From Candidatus Omnitrophota bacterium (GTDB taxonomy: Bacteria; Omnitrophota; Koll11; Tantalellales; Tantalellaceae): DNA of 41,758 bases. Shown piece by piece: positions 1 to 8,507 of the stretch. Made by a program: the position numbers and the translations under genes. Each line of letters opens with the position of its first letter. Position 1 is the first letter of the stretch. The notes under the pieces were generated by a model. It searched no databases, was not told the DNA's origin, and saw only the letters and a program-made list of their open reading frames with translations. Location of the stretch: NCBI GenBank assembly GCA_015231715.1, contig JADGBB010000006.1:1-41758 (forward strand). The letters are read 5' to 3'.

Positions 1-2
1 AA

Positions 3-704
3 TATAAAAACAATATTGCCTGCGTTATTATTGAACCTGTCGCGGGGAATATGGGAGTTATAAAAGCTGATATACCCTTCCTTAAAGTTATCAGAGAATT
101 AACATTAAAACACAATATCGTTTTGATCTTTGATGAAGTTATGACGGGTTTCAGAACTTCTTTAGTCGGCGTGCAGGCTGATGTAAAGATCAAGCCAGAT
201 CTAACATGCCTCGGCAAAATTATCGGCGGAGGTTTTCCTGTCGGAGCATACGGCGGAAGAAAAGACATTATGAACTGTCTCGCTCCTTTAGGCGGGGTTT
301 ATCAGGCAGGTACTTTTTCGGGTAATCCGGTCATTATGAAAACAGGGTTAGCCGCGCTTAATTTTCTTAATACAAATTTTTATAAAGAATTGAACGAAAA
401 ATGTGCAGAATTCTCTTCCGGCCTAAATTCTTTTTTTAAGAAAAAAGGGATCCCCGCGCATCTTTCATCATACAAGTCAATGATGTGCATCCGTTTTTGC
501 GAAAAGCCTGTTACGAATTATACTGAAGCACAAAACGCCTGTGGCGGCGACAAGTATTCTGAATTATTTCATTTCCTTTTAGAAGCAGGAATATATTGGC
601 CGCCTGCGGAACTTGAAACTTTTTTTGTTTCAGGGATACATACAGCACAAGACTTGAATTATTTGTCTGATAAAATTAAGGAGTGGTTTCTTAAAACCGT
701 TTAA
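3..704 (+). CDS. hemL: Glutamate-1-semialdehyde 2,1-aminomutase, 3' part (5' end outside window)
   Basis: PLP enzyme that converts glutamate-1-semialdehyde to 5-aminolevulinate, the first committed heme precursor. The frame is open from base 3 with no start, so the N-terminal half lies to the left. Visible are the aminotransferase motif IIEPVAGNMG, the PLP-phosphate region IFDEVMTGFR and the lysine motif LGKIIGGGFPVG, which carries the Schiff-base lysine in this family. The C-terminal small domain is complete and ends at TAA. It is followed after 7 bases by hemC, as expected in a heme operon. The ATG at 51 is an internal methionine, not the start. Confidence 0.95.
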   Translation, partial: YKNNIACVIIEPVAGNMGVIKADIPFLKVIRELTLKHNIVLIFDEVMTGFRTSLVGVQADVKIKPDLTCLGKIIGGGFPVGAYGGRKDIMNCLAPLGGVYQAGTFSGNPVIMKTGLAALNFLNTNFYKELNEKCAEFSSGLNSFFKKKGIPAHLSSYKSMMCIRFCEKPVTNYTEAQNACGGDKYSELFHFLLEAGIYWPPAELETFFVSGIHTAQDLNYLSDKIKEWFLKTV

Positions 705-711
705 CATTAAT

Positions 712-1608
712 ATGATAAATAAAAAATTAAAAATAGGTACACGCGGCAGTAAGCTTGCTCTTTGGCAGGCAGAACATGTACGTACCCTTCTATCTAAAGC
801 AAATCCCGAATTTGATTTTGAAATTGTAGTTATTAAAACTACGGGCGATGAATTCGGTATTGCAGGCGGCACAAAAAATGTTTTTATTAAAGAGATCGAA
901 GACGCTTTATTAAATAAAAAGATCGATCTTGCCGTACATTCGCTTAAGGACATGAGCTCAAAAAGAACCAACGGTTTAACTATAACTTCTTATTTAGGCG
1001 GGGCAAGCCGTATGGACGTTTTGATATCTAACGGAAACATTAACATTAAAGCCCTGCCGAAAGGCGCTCGTATGGGCACCGGCTCTAACCGCAGGATAGC
1101 GCAGGTAAAACTCATGCGTAATGACTTAATTATTCTTCCGATACGCGGGAATGTAGATACGCGCCTACGCAAACTCGAGAGCGGCGAATATGACGCTATA
1201 ATCCTTGCTGAAGCCGGTCTGGAACGCTTGGGCCTTAAAGATCGAATTTCTTACACTTTCAGTGTCGATGAGATAGTTCCGGCTGCAGGACAAGGCATTA
1301 TCGCTCTTGAAACCCGCTCTAACGATACAGAGCTTTTAAACATTACAAAAAAAATAAATGATACTTCGGTTGAAATAGCAGCTCAAATAGAATTCAATTT
1401 CATGAAAATACTAGGCGCCGACTGTAATGTTCCGCTAGGAGTTCACGCTTACATTAAAGGAGAAACGATCACAACAACCGTATTTTTCTCCACAGACAAT
1501 AAAAATATTAAATTTGAAAAAAGTTTCGATATAAAAAATGCAGACAAAATACCAAACACCTTAATCGAAACATTAAATACTTTTAAAAAAAATGATAAAT
1601 CAAACTAA
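712..1608 (+). CDS. hemC: Hydroxymethylbilane synthase (porphobilinogen deaminase)
   Basis: Polymerises four porphobilinogens into the linear tetrapyrrole hydroxymethylbilane. The 298 residues are close to the usual 300-315. The N-terminus KIGTRGSKLALWQA, the HSLKDM motif near residue 76 and QGIIALE near 194 are typical. Cys238 in LGADCNVPLGVHAY is the expected attachment site of the dipyrromethane cofactor. The last bases overlap the start of the cobA-hemD fusion by 17, suggesting translational coupling. No strong Shine-Dalgarno is visible before the ATG, which fits coupling to hemL. Confidence 0.96.
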   Translation: MINKKLKIGTRGSKLALWQAEHVRTLLSKANPEFDFEIVVIKTTGDEFGIAGGTKNVFIKEIEDALLNKKIDLAVHSLKDMSSKRTNGLTITSYLGGASRMDVLISNGNINIKALPKGARMGTGSNRRIAQVKLMRNDLIILPIRGNVDTRLRKLESGEYDAIILAEAGLERLGLKDRISYTFSVDEIVPAAGQGIIALETRSNDTELLNITKKINDTSVEIAAQIEFNFMKILGADCNVPLGVHAYIKGETITTTVFFSTDNKNIKFEKSFDIKNADKIPNTLIETLNTFKKNDKSN

Positions 1609-3100
1609 AATATATATTGCAGGCGCAGGACCTGGGGACGTGTCTCTTATTACGGTGAGACTTCAAGCGCTGCTCAAAAAAGCGGATGTTGTTTTATATG
1701 ACAATCTTATTAACCCTGCCCTGCTCACTCAATGTAAACCGGATGCAGAATTAATATCTGTAGGCAAAAGCGGCCAAGAAAATTCTCCTCAGAAATTCGC
1801 GCAGGAAGACATAAATACTCTTTTACTCAAACATGCAAAAACAGGAAAAATAGTTTTACGGCTTAAGGGCGGCGACCCTTTTATTTTCGGACGAGGCAGC
1901 GAAGAATGCGAAATATTAGTAGAGCATGGTATTAATTTTGAAATAGTTCCGGGTATATCTTCTACTACCGCCGGACCTGCCTATGCCGGTATACCTCTTA
2001 CGCATAGAGGTTTATCCAGAAGCGTAGCGATAGCTACGGGACATCTCATGAAAGGCGAAGACGCTTCAAACATAAAAATACCTGTTGCCGACACTATTGT
2101 TTTTGTTATGGGGATAAAGAACCTTGCTGTTTTAGTTGAAAAATTATATTCATCCGGTCATTCTAAAAACACAAAATGTGCATTAGTTGAAAATGCCTGT
2201 TCACCGCGCCAAAGAACTTTTTTAACAATACTTGAAAATGTGTGTTCTGTGCGCGATGAGAACACAGTGATCCCTCCTGCCCTTTTCATCGTAGGTGAAG
2301 TTACAGATTTAAGAAAAGATCTAGCATGGTATGAAAAAAGACCTTTGTTCAATAAAACTATCGTTCTTACGCGTACTCAAAAACAATCTTTCGGCACGGC
2401 TGAAAAACTAGAGGAATTAGGTGCTGTAGTTATAGAATACCCCGTAATAGATATTGTTCCTATTCCCGAAGCAAAAGAGACTATCTCCCGTTCCGGATAT
2501 CTCGATAAATTTACCGATATAATTTTTACATCAGTTAACGGTGTCGAAATATTTTTTAAATATTTATTTAAAAACAAAAATGACATAAGGTGCATGCACG
2601 GAAAAATAATAACAGCTATAGGCAAAATGACTTCAAATAAATTATTTGAATACGGCTTAAAAGCCGACATAGTTCCAAAAGTTTTTCAAGCAGAAGGCAT
2701 CTTGGACGAATTACCTACTGACCTCTCAGGCAGACACTTTCTTCTCCCTAGAGCAAAAGGCGCGAGAGAAACATTAATAACAGAGATCAATTCCCGCAAA
2801 GGCAAAATAGAAGAACTGCATCTATACGAAGCAAAGGAACCGCCAAAACTATTGCCCCTAAACATTAACACTGATCAATCAATATCAATAGATGCATTAT
2901 GTTTCACAAGCACATCTACCGTTGTAAATTTTTGTAAAATTAATCCGAATTATAAAAACACCCCTGTTTTCGTAATAGGCGAAATAACCGCAAATACAGC
3001 AGCCGAAAATGAATTTAAAAATATAAACGTCTCAACCGAAGCAACAATGGACAGCTTGATAGAAAAAATAGTCGAGGTCTTTTCAAAGGAAACACTATGA
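1592..3100 (+). CDS. cobA-hemD: Uroporphyrinogen-III C-methyltransferase / uroporphyrinogen-III synthase fusion
   Basis: Bifunctional enzyme. Residues 1 to about 245 are an SAM-dependent uroporphyrinogen-III methyltransferase (SUMT) with AGAGPGD at 10-16, LYDNLI at 35-40, LKGGDPFIFGRG at 91-102 and GIPLTHRGLSRS at 133-144. Residues from about 250 to 502 are a HemD-type uroporphyrinogen-III synthase, beginning KTIVLTRTQ. Together they cyclise hydroxymethylbilane and methylate it twice to precorrin-2, steering flux into siroheme. The fusion is common in anaerobes. The stop TGA overlaps the ATG of ahbC (ATGA). The HemD half is poorly conserved in sequence, as usual for that family. Confidence 0.94.
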   Translation: MINQTKIYIAGAGPGDVSLITVRLQALLKKADVVLYDNLINPALLTQCKPDAELISVGKSGQENSPQKFAQEDINTLLLKHAKTGKIVLRLKGGDPFIFGRGSEECEILVEHGINFEIVPGISSTTAGPAYAGIPLTHRGLSRSVAIATGHLMKGEDASNIKIPVADTIVFVMGIKNLAVLVEKLYSSGHSKNTKCALVENACSPRQRTFLTILENVCSVRDENTVIPPALFIVGEVTDLRKDLAWYEKRPLFNKTIVLTRTQKQSFGTAEKLEELGAVVIEYPVIDIVPIPEAKETISRSGYLDKFTDIIFTSVNGVEIFFKYLFKNKNDIRCMHGKIITAIGKMTSNKLFEYGLKADIVPKVFQAEGILDELPTDLSGRHFLLPRAKGARETLITEINSRKGKIEELHLYEAKEPPKLLPLNINTDQSISIDALCFTSTSTVVNFCKINPNYKNTPVFVIGEITANTAAENEFKNINVSTEATMDSLIEKIVEVFSKETL

Positions 3101-4269
3101 TTTCTATTTCTAAATTATATTGCGATGAGAATTTTGACTATAACGAACTTCGTTACGGGATCGGCTCTCGTCAAAAAACCGGGCTTGAGCGTAAGCCTAT
3201 TGTCGTTTGGAATGTTACTCGGACATGTAATCTTAATTGTATTCATTGCTATACTTCGAGTACTTCAAAAATTTATTCTGATGAATTGACAACTGATGAA
3301 GGCAAAGCGCTTATTGATGATCTTGCAGTATTCGGTGTTCCTTCTCTTCTCTTTTCAGGCGGAGAACCTTTAATGAGAAAAGATATTTTTGAACTTATTG
3401 GTTATGCTACAACTAAAGGAATACGAACGGTTATTTCTACTAACGGTACATTGATTGATCAATCTGTTGCAAAAAAACTCAAAGAGTTAAATATCTCTTA
3501 TGTCGGTATCAGCCTTGACGGTATAGGTGACAATAATGATAAATTCCGCGGGTCGGCCGGCGCTTTCAAAAAAACCGAGCAGGCTTTTAAATATTGTCAG
3601 GAAGCAGGATTAACCGTTGGACTTAGGCTCACATTAACCAGACATAATTATATCGCACTGCCTGAAATTTTTTCGTTCATAGATGACAATAATATTCCCA
3701 GAGTTTGTTTTTATCATTTGGCTTATTCAGGTCGAGGTGAAAATATTTCTGATGTCGATCTTACTCATGAAGAAACCCGCAAAACAATCGATTTCATAAT
3801 GGCTAAATCAAAAGATTATAAATCTAAAGGAATAAAAAAAGATATACTCACCGTAGCCAATCACGTAGATGGTGTCTACTTATATTTAAAATTACTTAAA
3901 GAGAATCCTGAACGAGCAAATAAAATTTTTGATCTACTTAAATGGAACGGCGGCGGCCGTTACTCTGAAGGCGTTGGAATCGGCTGTGTGGACTTTTTCG
4001 GCAATATTCATCCAAGCCAATTCTGGATGGACTATTCATTCGGAAATGTAAAAGACCGTTCTTTCATGGAAATATGGACTGATGATTCTGATACTGTACA
4101 TAAAGGTTTGAGAGACAGGCTTCCCCTTTTAAAAGGCAAATGTTCAAAATGTAAATTCATTGAACTTTGCGGAGGAAGCTTAAGAGGCCGAGCCAAATCA
4201 AAATTCGACGACATATGGATGGAAGACCCGGCTTGCTATTTAACTGAAGAAGAGATATCCGGCTCTTAG
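3097..4269 (+). CDS. ahbC: Radical SAM 12,18-didecarboxysiroheme deacetylase (AhbC, formerly NirJ-like)
   Basis: Radical SAM/SPASM protein of 390 residues. The cluster motif CNLNCIHC gives Cys44, Cys48 and Cys51. The C-terminal Cys-rich segment contains GKCSKCKFIELCGG plus a later Cys, binding an auxiliary cluster. In the siroheme-dependent pathway AhbC removes the C2 and C7 acetate side chains of didecarboxysiroheme to give Fe-coproporphyrin III. Assignment to AhbC rather than heme d1 NirJ rests on context, since hemC, cobA-hemD, hemB, ahbD and ahbAB surround it and no nirS or nirF is seen. The start overlaps the previous stop by 4 bases. Confidence 0.88.
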   Translation: MISISKLYCDENFDYNELRYGIGSRQKTGLERKPIVVWNVTRTCNLNCIHCYTSSTSKIYSDELTTDEGKALIDDLAVFGVPSLLFSGGEPLMRKDIFELIGYATTKGIRTVISTNGTLIDQSVAKKLKELNISYVGISLDGIGDNNDKFRGSAGAFKKTEQAFKYCQEAGLTVGLRLTLTRHNYIALPEIFSFIDDNNIPRVCFYHLAYSGRGENISDVDLTHEETRKTIDFIMAKSKDYKSKGIKKDILTVANHVDGVYLYLKLLKENPERANKIFDLLKWNGGGRYSEGVGIGCVDFFGNIHPSQFWMDYSFGNVKDRSFMEIWTDDSDTVHKGLRDRLPLLKGKCSKCKFIELCGGSLRGRAKSKFDDIWMEDPACYLTEEEISGS

Positions 4270-4281
4270 TTAAAGGAGAAT

Positions 4282-5223
4282 ATGAAGGTTGATAATTTTT
4301 TATTGCATAAAGGTCGGCACAAAAAAGTTAGTGTGTCTGATCTTGTTATGCCTATTTTTGTTCGTGAAGATATAACGGCAAAGAATCCTGTCGCTTCTAT
4401 GCCGGGGATATTTCAATATACTTTAGATGAAGCTGCTCTGAAAGCCGCGGAACTTGAAAAATTAGGGATACCTGCCGTTATTCTTTTCGGCATTCCTTCT
4501 AAAAAAGACAACCTAGGTTCAAATGCTTATACTGAAAACGGAATAGTTCAACAAGCCGTACGAGCCATAAAGAAAAAAACAAAAGACCTTATTGTAATTA
4601 CAGATTGCTGTTTGTGTGAGTATACGCTTGACGGTGAATGCGGAGTGCTTTGTGAAAATACTATTGATAATGATACTACTCGCGAGTTATTGGGTAAGAT
4701 AGCTGTTTCGCAGGCAAATGCTGGAGCTGATATCATTGCTCCCTCCGGGATGATAACAAACATGGTTTCAACAATACGAACGGCGCTTAATAAAGCTGGA
4801 TATACAAATACAAAAATAATGTCCTATTCAGTTAAATACGCATCAAATTTTTATGGTCCATTCAGAGAAGCCGGCGGTTCAAATTTTAAAGGTAAAGTTC
4901 GTTCAACTCAAATTGATCCAATGAATGCGGAAATATCCATAAAAAAAGTATTAACTGATATTAATGAAGGCGCGGATATAACTATGGTTAAACCTGCCCT
5001 TTCATATCTTGATATTATTTCTAAAGTACGCGCAGTTACTGACATAGCTCTGGCAGCATACAATGTCTCAGGCGAGTACTCCATGATAAAATTTGCTGCG
5101 GCAAATAACGCAGTCGATGAAATAAAAATAGTTAACGAAATTTTACTCTCAATGAAACGCGCGGGAGCTGATATAATAATAACTTACTTTGCTGAAAGTT
5201 TCGCGAAATCAAGGATATCATGA
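4282..5223 (+). CDS. hemB: Porphobilinogen synthase (delta-aminolevulinic acid dehydratase)
   Basis: Condenses two 5-aminolevulinates to porphobilinogen. It has 313 residues, slightly short for the family (about 320-330). The zinc-type cysteine cluster DCCLCEYTLDGECG is present (Cys110, Cys112, Cys120). The two active-site lysines lie in MSYSVKYASNFYGPFREA and MVKPALSYLD. A clear Shine-Dalgarno AAAGGAG precedes the ATG. Its stop TGA overlaps the ahbD start (ATGA). Placement between the two radical SAM genes is unusual biochemically, because HemB acts before hemC, but normal for a mixed operon. Confidence 0.96.
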   Translation: MKVDNFLLHKGRHKKVSVSDLVMPIFVREDITAKNPVASMPGIFQYTLDEAALKAAELEKLGIPAVILFGIPSKKDNLGSNAYTENGIVQQAVRAIKKKTKDLIVITDCCLCEYTLDGECGVLCENTIDNDTTRELLGKIAVSQANAGADIIAPSGMITNMVSTIRTALNKAGYTNTKIMSYSVKYASNFYGPFREAGGSNFKGKVRSTQIDPMNAEISIKKVLTDINEGADITMVKPALSYLDIISKVRAVTDIALAAYNVSGEYSMIKFAAANNAVDEIKIVNEILLSMKRAGADIIITYFAESFAKSRIS

Positions 5224-6239
5224 GATCATATACACCTAAACTTATAGCATGGGAAATGACTACGGATTGCGGGCTTTCTTGTGTGCATTGCAGGATCGGG
5301 CGTGAAACTTATCAGAATGAACCTCTATCGACCGATGAAGGCAAAAAATTATTAGATAGTATAGCCTCGAAATATAAACCTATTATCATAATGACCGGAG
5401 GCGACCCGCTTTTAAGAGAAGATTTTCTAGAGCTTGCCGAATACGGAACTTCGCTCGGCCTCAAAATGGTTGTCGCCTCCTGCGGATACGGCATAACTCC
5501 GGAATTAGTGAACAAAATGCAAACCGCAGGTATTATGGCGGTATCTCTCAGCATAGACGGAGCGGATGAAAAAACTCACGACACATTCAGACAAGCACCC
5601 GGATCATTTAAAAAAATTATCGAAGCGGCCGGCATCCTAAAACTATCCGGCATGCCGTTCCAAATAAATACCACTATCACCAAACTCAACTCCGGATCTA
5701 TCGATGAGATATTTGAACTTGCTAAAGGCCTAGGAGCTAAGCAATTCCACCCTTTCCTTTTTGTGCCTACCGGTAAAGGTAAAGATATTGCAAAATATTC
5801 TTTAACTGCTTTCGAATATGAAATAATTTTAAAACATATATATGAATTATCTCTTAAAAATTCTGATATTTTAATTAAGCCTACTTGCGCTCCGCAGTAC
5901 AACAGAATAATACTAGAGCATGATCCCGATAACACGCGCGTCAGCCAAGGATGTATGGGCGGGAAATCATTCGCGTTTATTTCTTCTTTCGGCGAAGTTA
6001 GAATATGCGGCTTTTTAGATATGCCTGCAGGTAATATCCGCGACCATAAATATGATTTCAACGATATTTGGGATCATTCACATTTATTTAATTCGCTTCG
6101 TTATCCTGAAAATTTTAAAGGCAAATGCGGGTTATGCATGTATCATACTGTTTGCAGCGGTTGCAGAGCGCGCGCTTATGAAGTACAAACAGACTATTTA
6201 GGAGATGAACCTTTCTGTGAATATGTCCCCCAATTTTGA
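5220..6239 (+). CDS. ahbD: Radical SAM heme b synthase AhbD (Fe-coproporphyrin III decarboxylase)
   Basis: Second radical SAM/SPASM enzyme, 339 residues. CGLSCVHC gives Cys17, Cys21 and Cys24 for the SAM cluster. The segment KPTCAPQYNRI near residue 222, and CGLCMYHTVCSGCRARA with a later Cys near the C-terminus, are typical of AhbD. The reaction is oxidative decarboxylation of two propionates of Fe-coproporphyrin III to the vinyl groups of heme b, the last step of the alternative pathway. It overlaps both neighbours (4 bases with hemB, 35 with the ahbAB fusion). Confidence 0.88.
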   Translation: MRSYTPKLIAWEMTTDCGLSCVHCRIGRETYQNEPLSTDEGKKLLDSIASKYKPIIIMTGGDPLLREDFLELAEYGTSLGLKMVVASCGYGITPELVNKMQTAGIMAVSLSIDGADEKTHDTFRQAPGSFKKIIEAAGILKLSGMPFQINTTITKLNSGSIDEIFELAKGLGAKQFHPFLFVPTGKGKDIAKYSLTAFEYEIILKHIYELSLKNSDILIKPTCAPQYNRIILEHDPDNTRVSQGCMGGKSFAFISSFGEVRICGFLDMPAGNIRDHKYDFNDIWDHSHLFNSLRYPENFKGKCGLCMYHTVCSGCRARAYEVQTDYLGDEPFCEYVPQF

Positions 6240-7164
6240 TAAATTATTAGATCTGCTTCAAACTAGTTTCCCGCTTGTGCCGGAACCTTTCAAGGAAATA
6301 GCATTAATGCTTGATAGTTCAGAGGAAACTATCCTAAGCGCAATAAGTTCGCTAAAAACCAAAGGCGTAATACGCAGAATAGGCCCTGTTTTTGATGCTG
6401 AAAGTTTAGGCTACACAAGCGCCTTATTCGGTGTAAAGGTGCCATTAGAAAAGGAAGAAGAATCCGCAGATTTTATTTCTACATTCGAAGGAGTAACACA
6501 TAATTATCACAGAGACGATGAAATAAATTTATGGTTTACTCTTACTAGCAAAACTGAAAACGAAATGGAACAAATAATTCAGCAGATAAAAACCAAAATA
6601 GATCCTCAGAAATTACTAAGATTAAGATCAAAAAAAGTATTTAAAATTCGGGCTGTTTTTGGGTTAAGTAGGGCTGAGATTCTTCGGCCCTTGCAGAGCC
6701 TCAGAATGACGGAGGATTTCAGTATCTTAAAGGCGATACAAAATGATCTGCCCTTAATAAATCGTCCATTCAAAGGATTTGCCGAAACGCTTGATATGTC
6801 TGAAGTCGATCTTTTGTCCTACATTACTGAATCTATAAATAATGGCTATATCCGCCGGTACGGTGCTCTTTTGGGTCATCGGCAGGCAGGTTATAATTAT
6901 AATGTCATGGTAGTTTTTAATATCCCTAGCGATAAAATAAATGAAATTGGCACAAAAGTTTCTGAAAAATTGTTTGTATCACATTGTTATGAACGCGAAT
7001 TATGCGCAGATTGGCCTTTTAATTTTTATGCTATGGTACATGCCAAAAGCGAAGAAGAATCTGCCTTATTCATAAACGAATTAAAAACAATAGTAGGCAG
7101 TGTCCAATCCAAGACACTCAAAAGCGGAAAAGAATATAAGAAAAGCAGTTTGAAAATACTTTAA
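6205..7164 (+). CDS. ahbAB: Siroheme decarboxylase, AhbA and AhbB fused in one chain
   Basis: Siroheme decarboxylase removes the C12 and C18 acetate carboxyls of siroheme. AhbA and AhbB are normally two separate Lrp/AsnC-like proteins of about 150-180 residues forming a heterodimer. Here 319 residues hold two such units. Unit 1 (to about residue 150) has a winged helix with GVIRRIGPVFDAESLGY and a ligand-binding half with HNYHRDDEINLWFTL. Unit 2 (from about 172) has GYIRRYGALLGHRQAGYNYN and HCYERELCADWPFNFYAM. The linker, residues about 155-169, is encoded by a half palindromic repeat (see 6668-6710). Start 6205 lies inside ahbD; an alternative ATG is at 6223. Confidence 0.88.
   Translation: MNLSVNMSPNFDKLLDLLQTSFPLVPEPFKEIALMLDSSEETILSAISSLKTKGVIRRIGPVFDAESLGYTSALFGVKVPLEKEEESADFISTFEGVTHNYHRDDEINLWFTLTSKTENEMEQIIQQIKTKIDPQKLLRLRSKKVFKIRAVFGLSRAEILRPLQSLRMTEDFSILKAIQNDLPLINRPFKGFAETLDMSEVDLLSYITESINNGYIRRYGALLGHRQAGYNYNVMVVFNIPSDKINEIGTKVSEKLFVSHCYERELCADWPFNFYAMVHAKSEEESALFINELKTIVGSVQSKTLKSGKEYKKSSLKIL
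6668..6710 (+). repeat. Half copy of a palindromic repeat, in frame in the AhbA-AhbB linker
   Basis: The 19 bases at 6668-6686 (starting GTAGGGCTGAGATTC) are identical to 33060-33078 in the non-coding element near selC. The 3' end CCTCAGAATGAC at 6699-6710 shares its last 11 bases, CTCAGAATGAC, with the end of that element. The copy encodes roughly SRAEILRPLQSLRMT, low-complexity sequence between the two Lrp-like units, and does not break the frame. Only the right arm is present here. A chance match of this length and arrangement is unlikely. Confidence 0.8.
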
Positions 7165-7198
7165 CTAAATATTTATTAGTTAAATAAGGAGTTAATAT

Positions 7199-7693
7199 AT
7201 GGACCGTAAAGACAGAGTAGCTAGAGCCAAAAACCAGCCCTACTATCCGATAGCTTTGAATATCAAAAATAAATTATGTGTTGTCGCGGGCGGCGGGAAT
7301 GTAGCGATCATGAAAGTAGAGGCACTTTTAAAAGCCGCGGCTATAGTGCGTATAGTTTCACCTGAACTCAAAGGCAAATTAAAAACTTTATACAAAAATA
7401 AAAAAATAGAATGGCTTCCCCGAACTATATGTTCAAGCGACTTAGCCGGAGCGTTCATTGTAATAGCCGCTACAAATAATGATAAGGTCAATAAGCAGAT
7501 AAGTGACTGGGCAAAAAAGAAAAAGATACTTATTAATGTAGTTGATGAACCCATACTAAGTGATTTTATTTCACCTGCGGTATTTCGAAAAAAAGAGGCT
7601 ATAATATCAGTTTTCACTAATGGTATAGCCCCTTCTCTCTCAAGAGATATAAAGATTTTTTTGGACAAGAACTGGGAAAAAATTAAAGACTGA
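7199..7693 (+). CDS. Precorrin-2 dehydrogenase / sirohydrochlorin ferrochelatase-like (CysG N-domain, Met8 type)
   Basis: NAD-dependent oxidation of precorrin-2 to sirohydrochlorin, possibly with iron insertion, supplying siroheme to the Ahb enzymes. The 164 residues cover the Rossmann domain (YPIALNIKNKLCVVAGGGNVA with the NAD glycine loop) and the NVVDEPILSDFISPAVF segment typical of Met8/CysG. The C-terminal helical extension of CysG or Met8 is short. A good Shine-Dalgarno AAGGAG lies 7 bases before the ATG. It ends the heme operon and overlaps the convergent Hpt gene by 11 bases. No separate ferrochelatase is seen, so this protein may do both steps. Confidence 0.88.
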   Translation: MDRKDRVARAKNQPYYPIALNIKNKLCVVAGGGNVAIMKVEALLKAAAIVRIVSPELKGKLKTLYKNKKIEWLPRTICSSDLAGAFIVIAATNNDKVNKQISDWAKKKKILINVVDEPILSDFISPAVFRKKEAIISVFTNGIAPSLSRDIKIFLDKNWEKIKD

Positions 7694-8003
7694 ATTCGTT
7701 TATTTTGCGTTCCAACTCTTCCGCATCAGGAAGCAAAGACATAGGCTCGGCCCCTTCTTTAAGACCCATCTCAAGCTTTTTTGCGATTTCCTGCATTTCG
7801 TTTAATCTCAAATTAGCGCTTGAGCCTTTTATAGAATGTGCGATACGTGCGCCGTCTTCCGCATTATTTGTCTTTATGTGTTTTTTCAATGTTACTATTT
7901 CTTCTTTAGCCTGCTTTATAAATTCCCCTACCAGATCATCATATATATCCTCAGGAAATCCGCCCAGTTCTTCTAGTATTCTTTGTTTTTCTATTTTATC
8001 CAT
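7683..8003 (-). CDS. Hpt (histidine phosphotransfer) domain protein
   Basis: Single-domain phosphorelay protein of 106 residues. The motif AHSIKGSSANL places the phospho-accepting histidine at residue 56 in a four-helix bundle pattern. Shine-Dalgarno GAGGTG precedes the ATG. Such proteins shuttle phosphate between receiver domains of hybrid kinases and stand-alone receivers. A CheY-like receiver is encoded divergently next door and a hybrid kinase with two receivers lies at 21557-26110, so a relay between them is plausible but not shown. Confidence 0.85.
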   Translation of the reverse strand: MDKIEKQRILEELGGFPEDIYDDLVGEFIKQAKEEIVTLKKHIKTNNAEDGARIAHSIKGSSANLRLNEMQEIAKKLEMGLKEGAEPMSLLPDAEELERKINEFSL

Positions 8004-8085
8004 GTATCACCTCTTTTATATGTATACATTATCATTTATAAATATGCAAATGTCTATTTGAAACATATTTCTATTTTTCTTTCAG

Positions 8086-8114
8086 TTGACACCAATATTA
8101 TTTTACTGTAAAAT
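8086..8114 (+). promoter_or_regulatory. Sigma-70-type promoter of the receiver gene
   Basis: A perfect -35 TTGACA at 8086-8091 and a -10 TAAAAT at 8109-8114 are separated by 17 bases. This implies a very short leader before the Shine-Dalgarno AAGGAG at 8124-8129 and the ATG at 8136. Confidence 0.7.
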
Positions 8115-8135
8115 TTTTTGTATAAGGAGATACAA

Positions 8136-8498
8136 ATGGGTAAAAAAATATTAGTGGCTGAAGACAGTCCTACAATTCTGGCGATAGTAAAACAAACGCT
8201 ATTAGAAGAAGGCTATGAAGTGATCACTTCAGTCAGCGGTCAGGAAGCTTTAGATAAAGCGGCAACTGAAAAACCCGATCTCATGCTTATAGACGTTGTT
8301 ATGCCTCCGCCTAACGGATATCAGGTATGCCAATCAATAAAGAGCGATCCTAATACTCAAGATACACCTGTTATTTTGCTTACAGCGAAAGATTCGGATT
8401 CTGATCAGTTTTGGGGCGTAGAATCGGGAGCCGACGGCTATATAACCAAACCTTTCAACCGTGAAGACCTCTTAGATAAGATACAGAAACTTCTTTAA
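8136..8498 (+). CDS. CheY-like single-domain response regulator
   Basis: A 120-residue receiver domain without an output domain. Acidic pocket residues are Glu9 and Asp10, the phosphorylated aspartate is Asp53 (LMLIDVVMP), Thr84 lies in LLTAK and the conserved lysine is Lys105 (YITKPF). The ATG at 8136 is preferred over an upstream TTG at 8118 because AAGGAG sits 6 bases before it and the receiver fold starts there. It is transcribed from its own promoter between the Hpt and H-NOX genes. It probably works by protein-protein contact or as a phosphate sink. Confidence 0.93.
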   Translation: MGKKILVAEDSPTILAIVKQTLLEEGYEVITSVSGQEALDKAATEKPDLMLIDVVMPPPNGYQVCQSIKSDPNTQDTPVILLTAKDSDSDQFWGVESGADGYITKPFNREDLLDKIQKLL

Positions 8499-8507
8499 TT
8501 TTTTTTA

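Noticed and set aside
3097..6239. Radical SAM pair as heme d1 (NirJ) enzymes
   Set aside because: No nirS, nirF, nirN or nirE context; siroheme decarboxylase, hemB and hemC are all present, which fits AhbC and AhbD.
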